Shown: positions 7,556-15,358, numbered from the stretch's first letter. The stretch is DNA of 32,796 nucleotides from Anaerolineales bacterium (GCA_020060485.1 JAGVAB010000072.1:1-32796); one strand, 5' to 3'. The notes: generated from the sequence alone by a model not told the origin. Translations and numbers: made by a program.

Positions 7556-8587
7556 ATGAGTTTAAATTCGTTTATTGAGGCCATGCCCAAGATCGAGCTG
7601 CATGTGCATATGGAAGGCTCAATCCGGCCGGAGACTTTGCTCAAGTTGGCCAGGCGGCACAACATCACTGTGCCGGCGGATGATGTGGAGGGTCTGCGCC
7701 GCTGGTACACCTTCACCGACTTTGACCATTTCATTGAAATCTACCGCACCATTGCGAGCTGTCTGCGCACATATGAGGATATCGAAACCATCGCCCGTGA
7801 ATTTCTGGTCGGGCAAGCGGCGCAACATATTCGTTACAGTGAAGTAACCTACACCGCTTTTTCGCAGTTCTATGGTTCGCGATTGAGCTTCAAGGGGCAG
7901 ATGGCGGCCATCAACCGGGCACGCGCCTGGGCAGCAGAAGAACTGGATACGCATATCGCCTTGATCATTGATATTCCGCGCATCATCCCGGCTCTGGCCG
8001 GAAGGCTGGTTGCGCATTGGGCTGTTTCGGCACGCGGCAATGGAGTGTGCGCCCTGGGCCTGGGCGGGCCGGAGGTGGGCAACCCGCCAGAGCGCTACAA
8101 GGGGGCTTTTGCCCAGGCATGGCGGGCGGGCTTGCCTTCTGTGCCGCATGCCGGTGAGACGGTGGGCCCGGAAAGTATTTGGGGCGCGTTGAACAGCCTG
8201 CGTGCGGTGCGCATCGGGCATGGTGTGCGCTGTCTGGAGGACCCTGCTTTGGTGGAGGAACTGCGCCGCCGGCAGATTCCGCTGGAGGTATGCCCGACGA
8301 GCAATGTTTGCCTGAAGGTGGTGCCGGATCTGGCCTCGCATCCTCTGCCGCGCCTGCTGGAGGAGGGGTTGTATGTAACCCTCAATTCGGATGACCCGCC
8401 CATGTTCAACACGACGTTGACCGGGGAGTATCAGAAGGCAGCAGAGACCTTCGGATTCGATGCTGATGTGATCGAGAAGCTGGTCTTTAATGCACTGCAT
8501 GCTTCATTACTGCCGGATGAGCGCAAGAAGGAAATGGAAACGGAGATGCAGGCGGAGTTCAAACGATTGCGCGCCGAGCATTTGTAG
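7556..8587 (+). CDS. add: Adenosine deaminase family amidohydrolase
   Basis: A 343-aa cytosolic TIM-barrel hydrolase that removes an amino group from an adenine-type nucleoside. The zinc ligands HVH (residues 16 and 18), the catalytic HAGE motif, the IGHGVR motif and the closing SDDPPMF segment that supplies the metal-binding Asp are all present, and the length is typical. ATG 7556 is favoured because GAGG is 5 nt upstream; the two in-frame GTGs before it overlap that site. The usual substrate-loop string in adenosine deaminases is replaced here by GLGGPEVGNPP, a form seen in the wider group that includes adenine and aminodeoxyfutalosine deaminases. The exact substrate is therefore uncertain, and the gene symbol denotes the family. 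Confidence 0.85.
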   Translation: MSLNSFIEAMPKIELHVHMEGSIRPETLLKLARRHNITVPADDVEGLRRWYTFTDFDHFIEIYRTIASCLRTYEDIETIAREFLVGQAAQHIRYSEVTYTAFSQFYGSRLSFKGQMAAINRARAWAAEELDTHIALIIDIPRIIPALAGRLVAHWAVSARGNGVCALGLGGPEVGNPPERYKGAFAQAWRAGLPSVPHAGETVGPESIWGALNSLRAVRIGHGVRCLEDPALVEELRRRQIPLEVCPTSNVCLKVVPDLASHPLPRLLEEGLYVTLNSDDPPMFNTTLTGEYQKAAETFGFDADVIEKLVFNALHASLLPDERKKEMETEMQAEFKRLRAEHL

Positions 8588-8628
8588 AAAAATCCCGATG
8601 GATTGTGTCGCGAGGATAAAGGGAATTT

Positions 8629-8673
8629 TTCTTTCCCCATTTCAAATTGGCGAAATGGGGAAAGAATTTTTAA
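8629..8673. terminator. Bidirectional terminator between convergent genes
   Basis: A 15-bp perfect stem (TTCTTTCCCCATTTC, 8629-8643, with 8652-8666) and an 8-nt loop. T-rich runs flank it on both strands. It separates the deaminase gene (plus) from the DUF3179 gene (minus). Confidence 0.9.
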
Positions 8674-8680
8674 GATGGGG

Positions 8681-9892
8681 TTATGGCTGGTAGATGCGCG
8701 TATCGGGTTGAAAGGCTGCCCAGGAAAACCAGAAGTGATTAACCGACACAACGGGGGTCAAAAGTTCACCTGAGGAGGCGCGGCCGAAGATATCCCACGA
8801 TCTTTCAGATGCGTTATCGACGATCTGGCCATCTTTGCTGACAAATGTCAAGACTTGACCGTTGATTTCACGAGAAAAGGCGGCGGCGGTACCAATATCC
8901 CGTCCCAGGGCAATTTCCCTGCTGTCCAGCGCCGAGGCAGTGCCAGGTGTCCAGAAAATGGCTATGGGTTGACCACCCACTTCATCGTTGATCACGCTGA
9001 TCTCCCTCAGAAGGTCATACGGGTAGGCCACGGATTCGCTGTTCCATTCCAGGGTCAGGACACGCGCCATTGGCAGGAGTTCGCCAGGTGTGGGTGGGCC
9101 ATCATAGAGGAAGGGTGGACGGTTGACGTCGTCATAACCGGCGTACGGGTTTTGCCCATAGGGACGTCCTAAACCGGTTTCTCGTGAAAGTACCTCACCC
9201 TGGGGGTAGCTGGATCTGAAATCTTGCCAGGCGATGATTGCAGCTGGGTAGAAAATCAGTTGGCTGCCGGTCAATTCCCCAGCGATGGCCTGACCAGTGG
9301 CTTGCTGCCACCAGGTTTCCGTCTGGCGGTCATACATGATCAGGTTACTGAAGCGCAGGCGGCCGGTGGTGCCAAAGTCCAGCACCCGGCCATCAAAAGT
9401 GCGTTCAAAGGCAATGGCAGTGTTGCATAGCGGGCAAAAGGTGACTGATACTGGTACTCCGCCCAGGGTGTCATTGACAATCTCGTGCCACATCAGTATC
9501 TGGATGGGATAGGCTTTGGCCTCTCCGGCGGCTTCCACCAGAATCACCGGTTCAACATCGGCCAGCCATTCATCGGCTTCTGCTACGGTAACGAAAGCCG
9601 GCTGGTCAATGGAAGGAATGCCATCTTTGGGCGGGCCGCCGGAGAGGATTTCATCGTAGTTGACGATGGTCTTGCTGAAATCGGTGCTGAATTCATTCCG
9701 GGCGCCGCCGGGCGGCTCTTGACCGGTTTCCATTTCCTGCATGGAGAGGGTTTCTTGGGCAGCAGGTTGTTCTTCCAGTGCCGGGGCAGGCGTTTCACTT
9801 ATTGCTGGCGGGTTGGCATTCAGCGCCGGGGCGCAGGCTGCCAGCAAAATGCTGAAGAGGGCAAAAATCAGGAGGTATGGTTTGGGGTTCAT
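8681..9892 (-). CDS. DUF3179 domain lipoprotein
   Basis: A 403-aa protein with a lipoprotein signal ending in LLAAC (Cys at residue 20), a ~50-residue Pro/Glu-rich linker and a large extracytoplasmic domain. VTFCPLCNTAIAFERTFDG followed by GTTGRLRFSNLIMYDRQTETWW is the hallmark of DUF3179; the CPLC pair could bind a metal or form a disulfide. The later block WTPGTASALDSREIALGRDIG is also characteristic. The family function is unknown. AGGA lies about 10 nt before the ATG. The gene converges with the deaminase gene and is followed by a strong terminator. The 80 nt that separate it from the flavoprotein gene upstream leave co-transcription open. Confidence 0.88.
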   Translation of the reverse strand: MNPKPYLLIFALFSILLAACAPALNANPPAISETPAPALEEQPAAQETLSMQEMETGQEPPGGARNEFSTDFSKTIVNYDEILSGGPPKDGIPSIDQPAFVTVAEADEWLADVEPVILVEAAGEAKAYPIQILMWHEIVNDTLGGVPVSVTFCPLCNTAIAFERTFDGRVLDFGTTGRLRFSNLIMYDRQTETWWQQATGQAIAGELTGSQLIFYPAAIIAWQDFRSSYPQGEVLSRETGLGRPYGQNPYAGYDDVNRPPFLYDGPPTPGELLPMARVLTLEWNSESVAYPYDLLREISVINDEVGGQPIAIFWTPGTASALDSREIALGRDIGTAAAFSREINGQVLTFVSKDGQIVDNASERSWDIFGRASSGELLTPVVSVNHFWFSWAAFQPDTRIYQP

Positions 9893-9972
9893 CAGGGGTC
9901 CTTTCCACTACCAGTAAGACAGCAGGTCAAACACTGTATGTCTTGGATGCAGCAGCCGAAGGACTCCTTACG

Positions 9973-10755
9973 TCAGCCCATGAGGCGCGCTAAGACGCCG
10001 CCCACCAGACGCGCCAGCCCCACCTTGAACGGATTGGCCTTGTGCGGGAAATAAAACGTGCTGCGTGGGTCAGTCCAGCCTTGGGCATACCAGTACTGGT
10101 AATCGTACGTTTGCGGGTACTCCCGGCTCCATGTGTATTGCTGGATGGCGAACATCATCAGGGAAAGGAAAGATGGTCGGGCATCTTGCTGGCGCAGTAC
10201 GGCTTTGAGAAAGCGCCGAGCATGCTTGCGGCAAGTCTGTGTGTAGCGCTGTTCCAGGACGTCGCTATCCATAAGTGCTCCCGTTTTGAAACAGGCCTGC
10301 CCCTGGAAAGCCAGACCCCAGCTCATTAATGCCCGCAGGCTGTAGAAGGCGATGGTGGCCGGGCTGCCGCCGGTGGTGGCCAGCAGGAAGATGCTCTTGC
10401 CGCCAAATTCCGGCCGGTGGCAGATGTAAGCCAGGCGGTCTTCCCAGTTCTTGAGAATGCCGCTCACATCTCCCACATAGACCGGTGTGGCAATGATCCA
10501 GGCATCCGCATCCTGCATCTTTTGCTTGATGGCGGGAATATCGTCTTTGAGCGGGCACAAAGCCTCGCCTTTGTCGAAGCACACCCGGCAGCCGCGACAA
10601 GCGCGGATGTCGGCGTGACCCAGGTTGAGAGACTCGAATTCAAAAGGCTCGCCAGCGCGTTGTGCTTCGGCTTGCATTTGTTTTGCGAACATATCCACCA
10701 TACGGCTGGTGTTGCCATTGTTGCGGTGGCTGCCGATGAGTGCCAGGATTTTCAT
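9973..10755 (-). CDS. Iron-sulfur flavoprotein, NADPH-dependent FMN reductase family
   Basis: A 260-aa flavodoxin-like protein. The N-terminus MKILALIGSHRNNGNTSRM is the FMN phosphate-binding loop of the FMN-reductase family. Cys53, Cys56, Cys59 and Cys67 form the compact CX2CX2CX7C motif known from archaeal-type iron-sulfur flavoproteins, which hold a 4Fe-4S cluster next to FMN and transfer electrons, in some cases to peroxide or oxygen. The TPVYVGDVSG segment completes the flavin site. The C-terminal ~80 residues are an extension. Its ATG overlaps the stop of the TetR gene in an ATGA, so translation is coupled and it is very probably the regulator's main target. Confidence 0.85.
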   Translation of the reverse strand: MKILALIGSHRNNGNTSRMVDMFAKQMQAEAQRAGEPFEFESLNLGHADIRACRGCRVCFDKGEALCPLKDDIPAIKQKMQDADAWIIATPVYVGDVSGILKNWEDRLAYICHRPEFGGKSIFLLATTGGSPATIAFYSLRALMSWGLAFQGQACFKTGALMDSDVLEQRYTQTCRKHARRFLKAVLRQQDARPSFLSLMMFAIQQYTWSREYPQTYDYQYWYAQGWTDPRSTFYFPHKANPFKVGLARLVGGVLARLMG

Positions 10756-11372
10756 GGTGTCAACTCCTCACGGTTTTCTTTTAGCCCTTGCAAAAGAAGA
10801 CTGGTGATCATTTGCGGATCAAAGTAGATATGGCCTTGCTCATCCTGAGGGATGCTGACGCCTAGATAAATGGTCAGCAGCAGGGTGGCCGTGCAGCCAA
10901 TATCCATGCGGCGGAATGTGCCGTCGGCCATGCCCGGCTCCAGGATGTCGTTCATCATGACCGCAAAGAGGGGCTGGTAAACGCGGGTGAGATGGGCTTT
11001 GTGATTTTCATCTGCACCGTACAGGGTGTGAACGATGACCTGCATGGGGTAGGGATGGGCTTCCACATAAGCGAAGCCAGCCTGGAAAAAGCGCAGCAGG
11101 CGTTCCTCGGTGGGCTGGATTTTATGCACGGCGGCGGCAATGAAGGCGATGTGGTCGTTGGCGGCGCGCTCGATCAGCTCCAGCAGCAGGGCTTCCTTGC
11201 TGGCAAAGTAATTGTAAACCGTGCCTTTGGCGAAGCCCGCCGCCTGCGAGATGCGGTTGATGTTGGCGGCATTGTAGCCCTGGCGGGCAAATTCCTCGGC
11301 GGCCGAATCAAGCAGCTTTTGACGGGTGTCGCTGGCAGTTTGTTCACTTTCGGATATTTTGAAACGAGGCAT
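10752..11372 (-). CDS. TetR/AcrR family transcriptional regulator
   Basis: A 206-aa regulator with an N-terminal DNA-binding domain: TRQKLLDSAAEEFARQGY, then the helix-turn-helix NINRISQAAGFAKGTVYNYF, followed by a ligand-binding all-helical C-terminal domain. The start was set at 11372 (MPRFK) because the in-frame ATG at 11420 lies upstream of the -10 box of a near-consensus promoter and so could not be in the transcript; the ribosome site before 11372 is weak. A 20-bp inverted repeat at the predicted transcript start is the likely autoregulatory operator. The gene forms an operon with the iron-sulfur flavoprotein and is divergent from the msrA gene. The ligand is unknown. Confidence 0.88.
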   Translation of the reverse strand: MPRFKISESEQTASDTRQKLLDSAAEEFARQGYNAANINRISQAAGFAKGTVYNYFASKEALLLELIERAANDHIAFIAAAVHKIQPTEERLLRFFQAGFAYVEAHPYPMQVIVHTLYGADENHKAHLTRVYQPLFAVMMNDILEPGMADGTFRRMDIGCTATLLLTIYLGVSIPQDEQGHIYFDPQMITSLLLQGLKENREELTP

Positions 11373-11386
11373 GGCATTGTTCTTAA

Positions 11387-11406
11387 ATGGGTGGGCGGTC
11401 ACCCAT
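11387..11406. promoter_or_regulatory. Probable TetR operator
   Basis: Inverted repeat with 7-bp perfect arms (ATGGGTG / CACCCAT) and a 6-nt centre. It directly follows the -10 box of the tetR promoter and covers the predicted transcription start, the expected place for a repressor site. Confidence 0.72.
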
Positions 11407-11434
11407 ATTATAATCAACATCCTGTAATTGTCAA
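11407..11434 (-). promoter_or_regulatory. Near-consensus promoter of tetR
   Basis: TTGACA (11434-11429), 16-nt spacer, TATAAT (11412-11407) on the minus strand: both hexamers match the sigma-70 consensus exactly. Confidence 0.85.
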
Positions 11435-11445
11435 GGAAAAGGTCA

Positions 11446-11474
11446 TTGAAGCAGGCAGCAGCTTCTGTTACAAT
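11446..11474 (+). promoter_or_regulatory. Promoter of the msrA selenoprotein gene
   Basis: TTGAAG (11446-11451), 17-nt spacer, TACAAT (11469-11474). It is back to back with the tetR promoter, the two -35 boxes lying 11 nt apart, so regulator binding could influence both. Confidence 0.7.
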
Positions 11475-11513
11475 TCCTAAACTTATTCGTATTGGTGTTC
11501 AATAGAGGTAGAA

Positions 11514-12278
11514 ATGAAAACACACGTTCGATGGATCTTCCCGATCCTGCTGGCGGGGCTGTTGCTCCTGTCAGCTTGTCAGCCGGATCTCCCGGCAAGT
11601 GAAACCACCCCCCCTCAGGAAAACCGGCAGTCAAAACCTGAAGTACCGGCCATTGACCTGGCGCAGCCGGATGATTTTGCCACAGCCACCTTCTCGATGG
11701 GCTGATTCTGGGGACCTGACTCCCGGTTCGGGAGCATCCCTGGCGTGATCCGTACACGGGTTGGCTATGCTGGCGGTACCAGCCCGTCTCCCACGTATGG
11801 CAGGATTGGCGATCATGCTGAAACGATCCAGGTTGATTATGATCCAACGGTCATTGCTTATGAAGAACTGTTGACGCTGTTCTGGAGTTCTCATTCCCCC
11901 ATCTCACGCGCATCTTCACGGCAATATGCGTCAATCATTCATTATGCGACTGAAGTGGAAAAGCTGCTCGCAGAGCAGAGCCTGCAAGAGCAGGAAACAG
12001 CCCTGGGCAGGAAATTGTATACCGAGATCATTCCCCTGACCGGTTTTACCCTGGCCGAAGATTATCACCAGAAATACTACCTGCAAAACCAGGTCGGCCT
12101 GATGTCTGAATATGCCGCCATTTACCCGGTTTTCATGGATTTTATCGATTCCACTGCGGCGGCACGGGTCAATGGGTACGTGGGGCGCAATGGTTCCTTG
12201 GAGCAGTTAGAGGCAGAGATCGGACAGCTGGGGCTGTCGGACAAGGCGCAGGAGGCACTGCAGGGGTATCTAAAGTGA
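11514..12278 (+). CDS. msrA: Peptide methionine (S)-S-oxide reductase, probable selenoprotein lipoprotein (TGA = Sec64)
   Basis: Read through TGA 11703-11705, this is a 254-aa MsrA, which reduces methionine-S-sulfoxide in proteins. In MsrA the catalytic motif is GCFWG; here the frame reads G-TGA-FWG, so the TGA sits exactly at the catalytic cysteine (residue 64). Upstream is a lipoprotein signal (LLSAC, Cys22) and a Pro-rich linker. Downstream, in the same frame, are VGYAGGT, the GDHAE motif with the catalytic Glu, and HQKYYLQ. A SECIS-like hairpin follows the TGA. No other Cys occurs after the lipobox, so there is no classical resolving cysteine. GAGG is 5 nt before the ATG. Anchoring outside the membrane suggests repair of envelope proteins. 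The alternative is a nonsense mutation, but its position and the intact remainder argue against decay. Sec machinery is not in this window. Confidence 0.87.
11703..11740 (+). promoter_or_regulatory. TGA Sec codon with SECIS-like hairpin
   Basis: Right after TGA (11703-11705), the mRNA can fold into CUCCC-GGUUC-GGGAG (11720-11734), with a possible sixth G-C pair leaving a GUU loop. A lower GGGA/UCCC stem (11711-11714 with 11737-11740) is separated from it by an internal loop. The apical loop begins about 20 nt after the TGA and has G at its first positions, both features of known bacterial SECIS elements recognised by SelB. Confidence 0.75.
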
Positions 12279-12322
12279 CCCTTTTTTTCCCTGCCTGTCA
12301 TAGGTTGGTTGCAGGGAATGGT

Positions 12323-12985
12323 TTATTCAGGCAAAGCTGGCTGGCAGGGGATCGTTGCCCGAACTGTAAAATTCATCAAATTGCCGGCAACATGTACGAT
12401 CTGGAAGCCTGCTTCCTGAAGTGTCTCGCAAACCCTGGCCGCATCCACATAGTCCGGGTCAGGAAGGAACTCGGTGTTGGCGATCAAGCCGCCCGGTTTG
12501 AGCACGCGCCGGCACTCGGCCAGCATGTTGGGCAGATTGGGAATCTCGAACATGGCGGCAACAAAGTAAACCAGGTCAAGCGAATTGTCAGCGAAGGGCA
12601 GGTTCCCGGCGCTAGCCTGCACAGCCAATAAAACATCTGGATGCTGGTTCTGGGGCTTGTTCAGGTAGGCTTTCATTTGGGTGAGCATATTGGTCTGGAT
12701 GTCGAGTGCGAAGACTTGACCTTTTTCACCGGCCAGTCGCGCCGCCGCGGGAAGGAAAGCGCCGCTTCCGCAGCCAATTTCCAGAACGCGCATTTCCTTT
12801 TGCAAGCCGGCACGCTCCAGCATCAGGTCAGGCGGCTGCATTCTGGCACGCATTGGGCTGCTCAGGAAGCGCCCGATGAAAGCTGGAGCAGGGAATTGCC
12901 AGTGTTGACGGATCAATCGCAAGAGGACCTGGTAGATGGTGAAAATGCCGACGGCGAGAGTCAAGGTTTTGAGCAGTTTTTTCAT
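12323..12985 (-). CDS. Class I SAM-dependent methyltransferase
   Basis: A 220-aa protein. Residues 8-25 are hydrophobic, suggesting an N-terminal membrane anchor. The Rossmann methyltransferase core follows: motif I VLEIGCGSGAF (67-77), the acidic end of strand 2 in VFALDIQ, PFADNSLDLVY (motif IV region) and RVLKPGGLI (motif V region). This is the Methyltransf_11/UbiE-like arrangement. The substrate is unknown; small lipophilic molecules or lipids would fit a membrane-tethered enzyme. GGAG lies about 10 nt before the ATG. It converges with msrA, with 44 nt between the stops, and shows no obvious functional link to its neighbours. Confidence 0.85.
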   Translation of the reverse strand: MKKLLKTLTLAVGIFTIYQVLLRLIRQHWQFPAPAFIGRFLSSPMRARMQPPDLMLERAGLQKEMRVLEIGCGSGAFLPAAARLAGEKGQVFALDIQTNMLTQMKAYLNKPQNQHPDVLLAVQASAGNLPFADNSLDLVYFVAAMFEIPNLPNMLAECRRVLKPGGLIANTEFLPDPDYVDAARVCETLQEAGFQIVHVAGNLMNFTVRATIPCQPALPE

Positions 12986-13043
12986 GAGGAATTCTCCGTG
13001 ATCGTGTGGCGCAAGGACACCTGTTATTCAGCCAAAAAAGGGT

Positions 13044-13090
13044 GAAAAGATACCCGCGACCACGCTTTACAGCGGCCGCGGGTATCTTGT
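13044..13090 (-). terminator. Hairpin terminator downstream of the first MDR oxidoreductase
   Basis: A perfect 12-bp inverted repeat (AAGATACCCGCG and its complement) around a ~18-nt loop, with TTTT-rich sequence after it on the minus strand and TTGTTT on the plus strand. It lies about 115 nt past the stop at 13207. Confidence 0.65.
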
Positions 13091-13206
13091 TTGATCAAAC
13101 CATTTATCAGGCTGGTCGAGGCCACGGTTTGATTTACGATTGGATAAAGATATCATTTCGCTTGAATGCATCACATCAAAACACTGCGCGCCGCACCTTT
13201 ATGATT

Positions 13207-14178
13207 TTACACCATCTTGATCACCACTTTGCCGCGGGCGTGACCGGTGTCGATGTAGCGCATGGCCTCGGCCGTCTGGCTGAGGGGATAGGTGCGGTCG
13301 ATGACGGGTTTGAGTTTGCCGTCCTCAATTATCTTTTTGAGGAAAATCAAGTCTTCAATGTCTGGTTCGGCGGGAGTGATGGTGATGGTTTTTCCACCGC
13401 GCGAGTTTAGCGGTCCCAGCAAGACAGCCTGGAAAATTTGCTTGTTGGTGCCGCCGACCATGACGTAAGTGCCGTTGTCGCTTAGGCAGCGTTTGTAGTC
13501 CCGGAGGTGGCGGGAACCGTTCACACCCAGGATGAGATCATAGCGCTGGCTGCTTTTGGCAAAGTCATCTTTCTTGTAGTCGATGACGTGGTCTGCGCCA
13601 AGTTCGTGAGCCTGCTCAACGTTGCGGGTGCTGACTACGGCGGTGACTTCGGCACCCAGGGCTTTGGCGATTTGCAGGGCGTAGGTGCCCACGCCGCCGG
13701 AAGCGCCGTTGATGAGTACTTTCTGCCCGGCCTGGAGTTTGCCTACCCTGCGCAGGCTTCGCAATGCGGTGCCGCCAGCCAGGGGGATGGCAGCGGTTTC
13801 CTCGAAACTGAGGTTGGCGGGTTTGGGCAGCAGGTTCCTGGCGGGCACGGCGGCGTATTCTGCGAATGCGCCCATCCCATCTTCAAAACCATTTTCACCG
13901 AAGATTTCATCACCGATTCTGAAACGGGTCACGTCCTTGCCCACGGCTTCCACGACACCGGCCAGATCACTGCCGGGGATGAGATTTTTGGGTTTGGGGA
14001 AACCAAACATGGGACGGAAGAGAAGGGGTTTGCCGCGCAAAATGCGCCAGTCGGCGGCATTCACCGAAGCAGCGTGGATCCTGACCAGGACTTGATCGTC
14101 ACCCGGAATGGGCTTGTCAACTTCTTCATAGGTCAGTACATCCGGCAAGCCATATTTTGTTTGGATGATTGCTTTCAT
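13207..14178 (-). CDS. Zinc-independent MDR oxidoreductase (quinone reductase-like)
   Basis: A 323-aa medium-chain dehydrogenase/reductase. The N-terminal GroES-like part holds the typical VLVRIHAASVNAADWRI and PGSDLAGVVEAVG strings, and the NAD(P)H-binding Rossmann part has INGASGGVGTYALQIAKALGA. The zinc-binding residues of alcohol dehydrogenases are absent, which points to the quinone oxidoreductase/enoyl reductase branch using NADPH. ATG 14178 was chosen for its GGAGG 6 nt upstream; an in-frame extension to 14256 has no such site. It is followed upstream on the same strand by a paralogous gene with a 131-nt gap. The substrate cannot be predicted. Confidence 0.88.
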   Translation of the reverse strand: MKAIIQTKYGLPDVLTYEEVDKPIPGDDQVLVRIHAASVNAADWRILRGKPLLFRPMFGFPKPKNLIPGSDLAGVVEAVGKDVTRFRIGDEIFGENGFEDGMGAFAEYAAVPARNLLPKPANLSFEETAAIPLAGGTALRSLRRVGKLQAGQKVLINGASGGVGTYALQIAKALGAEVTAVVSTRNVEQAHELGADHVIDYKKDDFAKSSQRYDLILGVNGSRHLRDYKRCLSDNGTYVMVGGTNKQIFQAVLLGPLNSRGGKTITITPAEPDIEDLIFLKKIIEDGKLKPVIDRTYPLSQTAEAMRYIDTGHARGKVVIKMV

Positions 14179-14309
14179 GGGATTCCTCCAGGTGAATCGT
14201 GGGCCGATTATTTGCGTATCACTATTATGTACGCTAAACCAGGTAGTAAGTTGCATTGAGGGAGCAATGATGGCAAGGCATTACCGTATGTTTGATTAGG
14301 GAGAAGTCG

Positions 14310-15239
14310 TTATACTGTGAAGATTGTGACGGCAACATTGCCTTTTTTGTGGCCTTGTTCCACATAATGGTGTGCCTCGACGATTTGCTCGAAGGGATAC
14401 ACGCGGTCAATGACCGGTTTGAGAAGGCCTGCCTCGATGATGTCCTTGATGGCAAGCAGGTTGGCGAGCTTGTTGCCGCCATCTGAATCGACGTGAACAT
14501 TGAGATATTTTCCGCCTGACTTGAGCAGTTGTTTTCCCTTTTTGGGGTCAAGCTTGCCGACAGCGTCGAAAACCACATCGCAGGTTTCGCCGTATTTTGA
14601 AATCTCCTGGTGGGTATAATCGATGACCCGACTGGCCCCCAGGGATTGGACCAAAGTCAGGTTGGCCGTGCTGCACACCCCGATCACTTCAGCGCCGAAA
14701 TGGCGGCTGGCAAGCTGGACGGCGTTTGTGCCGACCGCACCGGATGCGCCGTAGATGAGTACTTTTTGCCCTGGCTGGATATCGCCTTTTTTCAGACAGG
14801 TCAGGGCTGTCATGCCTGCTCCGGGGGCAGCGGCGGCTTCCTCAAAACTGAGGTTTACCGGTTTATGCGCCAGCACACCGGTTTCGGGCAGGTATTTGTA
14901 TTCGGCGTAGCCGCCAAAATTGACTGCAAACGTGGATGCAAAAACGGCATCGCCGGGCTGGAAGCGGGTCACTTTACGGCCAACCGATTCAACTGTCCCT
15001 GCTAGCTCCATGCCCAGGATTGGACGTTTGGGCCTGGACCACCCCAGGTACACCCTGGACAGGAGCTTCTGCCATCCGGCAATGGGCAGGTTGAGGCTGC
15101 GCATGATGGTATCGCCGATCGTAACGGTGGTGGCATGCACCTTGACCAGGACTTCGCGATCGCGCGGTTTTGGCTTGGGGATTTCCACAATACGCAGAAC
15201 TTCCGGCGGGCCATATTGGGTGTAGGTTATTGCTTTCAT
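14310..15239 (-). CDS. Second zinc-independent MDR oxidoreductase
   Basis: A 309-aa protein of the same fold as the gene at 13207. It has LVKVHATTVTIGDTIMR, LGMELAGTVESVG, the dinucleotide loop IYGASGAVGTNAVQLASRHFGA and the closing KPVIDRVYPFEQIVEAH, all as in quinone-reductase-like MDR proteins. The two share the domain layout and many short motifs but are clearly diverged, so they are old paralogues rather than a fresh duplication. ATG 15239 begins MKAITYTQYG, the usual family start, although the ribosome site (AAGAG) is weak. A longer upstream frame is an artefact that runs into the palindrome region at 15322. Substrate unknown. Confidence 0.87.
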   Translation of the reverse strand: MKAITYTQYGPPEVLRIVEIPKPKPRDREVLVKVHATTVTIGDTIMRSLNLPIAGWQKLLSRVYLGWSRPKRPILGMELAGTVESVGRKVTRFQPGDAVFASTFAVNFGGYAEYKYLPETGVLAHKPVNLSFEEAAAAPGAGMTALTCLKKGDIQPGQKVLIYGASGAVGTNAVQLASRHFGAEVIGVCSTANLTLVQSLGASRVIDYTHQEISKYGETCDVVFDAVGKLDPKKGKQLLKSGGKYLNVHVDSDGGNKLANLLAIKDIIEAGLLKPVIDRVYPFEQIVEAHHYVEQGHKKGNVAVTIFTV

Positions 15240-15321
15240 CTTAACTCTTTTCGGTAAGTGGTGGGTTGAAAGAAATGCGGGTCTCCAGGCAAACGATACC
15301 CGCCCAGTGCAGTTGAGGTGT

Positions 15322-15349
15322 TCCCCCATCGGGCGCGCCCGATGGGGGA
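15322..15349. repeat. Perfect 28-bp palindrome
   Basis: Arms TCCCCCATCGGGC and complement meet with a central GC. It sits between the stop of the DUF4386-like gene (15359) and the start of the second MDR gene (15239), both minus strand. There is no T-tract, so it could be an mRNA-stabilising or weakly terminating stem, or a regulator site. Confidence 0.6.
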
Positions 15350-15358
15350 GTTTCGAGT

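Noticed and set aside
7619..8500. 293-aa open frame antisense to the deaminase gene
   Set aside because: It is a shadow of a GC-rich coding gene; the translation is rich in Arg, His, Gln and Pro and shows no domain, start site or conservation pattern.
11514..11705. A separate 63-aa lipoprotein ending at TGA 11703-11705
   Set aside because: The frame continues directly into the MsrA domain, and ATFSMG before the TGA is the strand that normally leads to the catalytic Cys. It is the N-terminal part of the same gene.
11745..12278. A shorter MsrA starting at GTG 11745
   Set aside because: It would lack the active-site motif and signal peptide, and there is no good ribosome site before the GTG. 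The upstream frame fits MsrA perfectly apart from the TGA.
12283..12318. TTCCCTGC/GCAGGGAA inverted repeat between the convergent msrA and methyltransferase genes, as a terminator
   Set aside because: The T-run precedes rather than follows the stem on the plus strand, and no T-tract follows on the minus strand, so it was not called a terminator.
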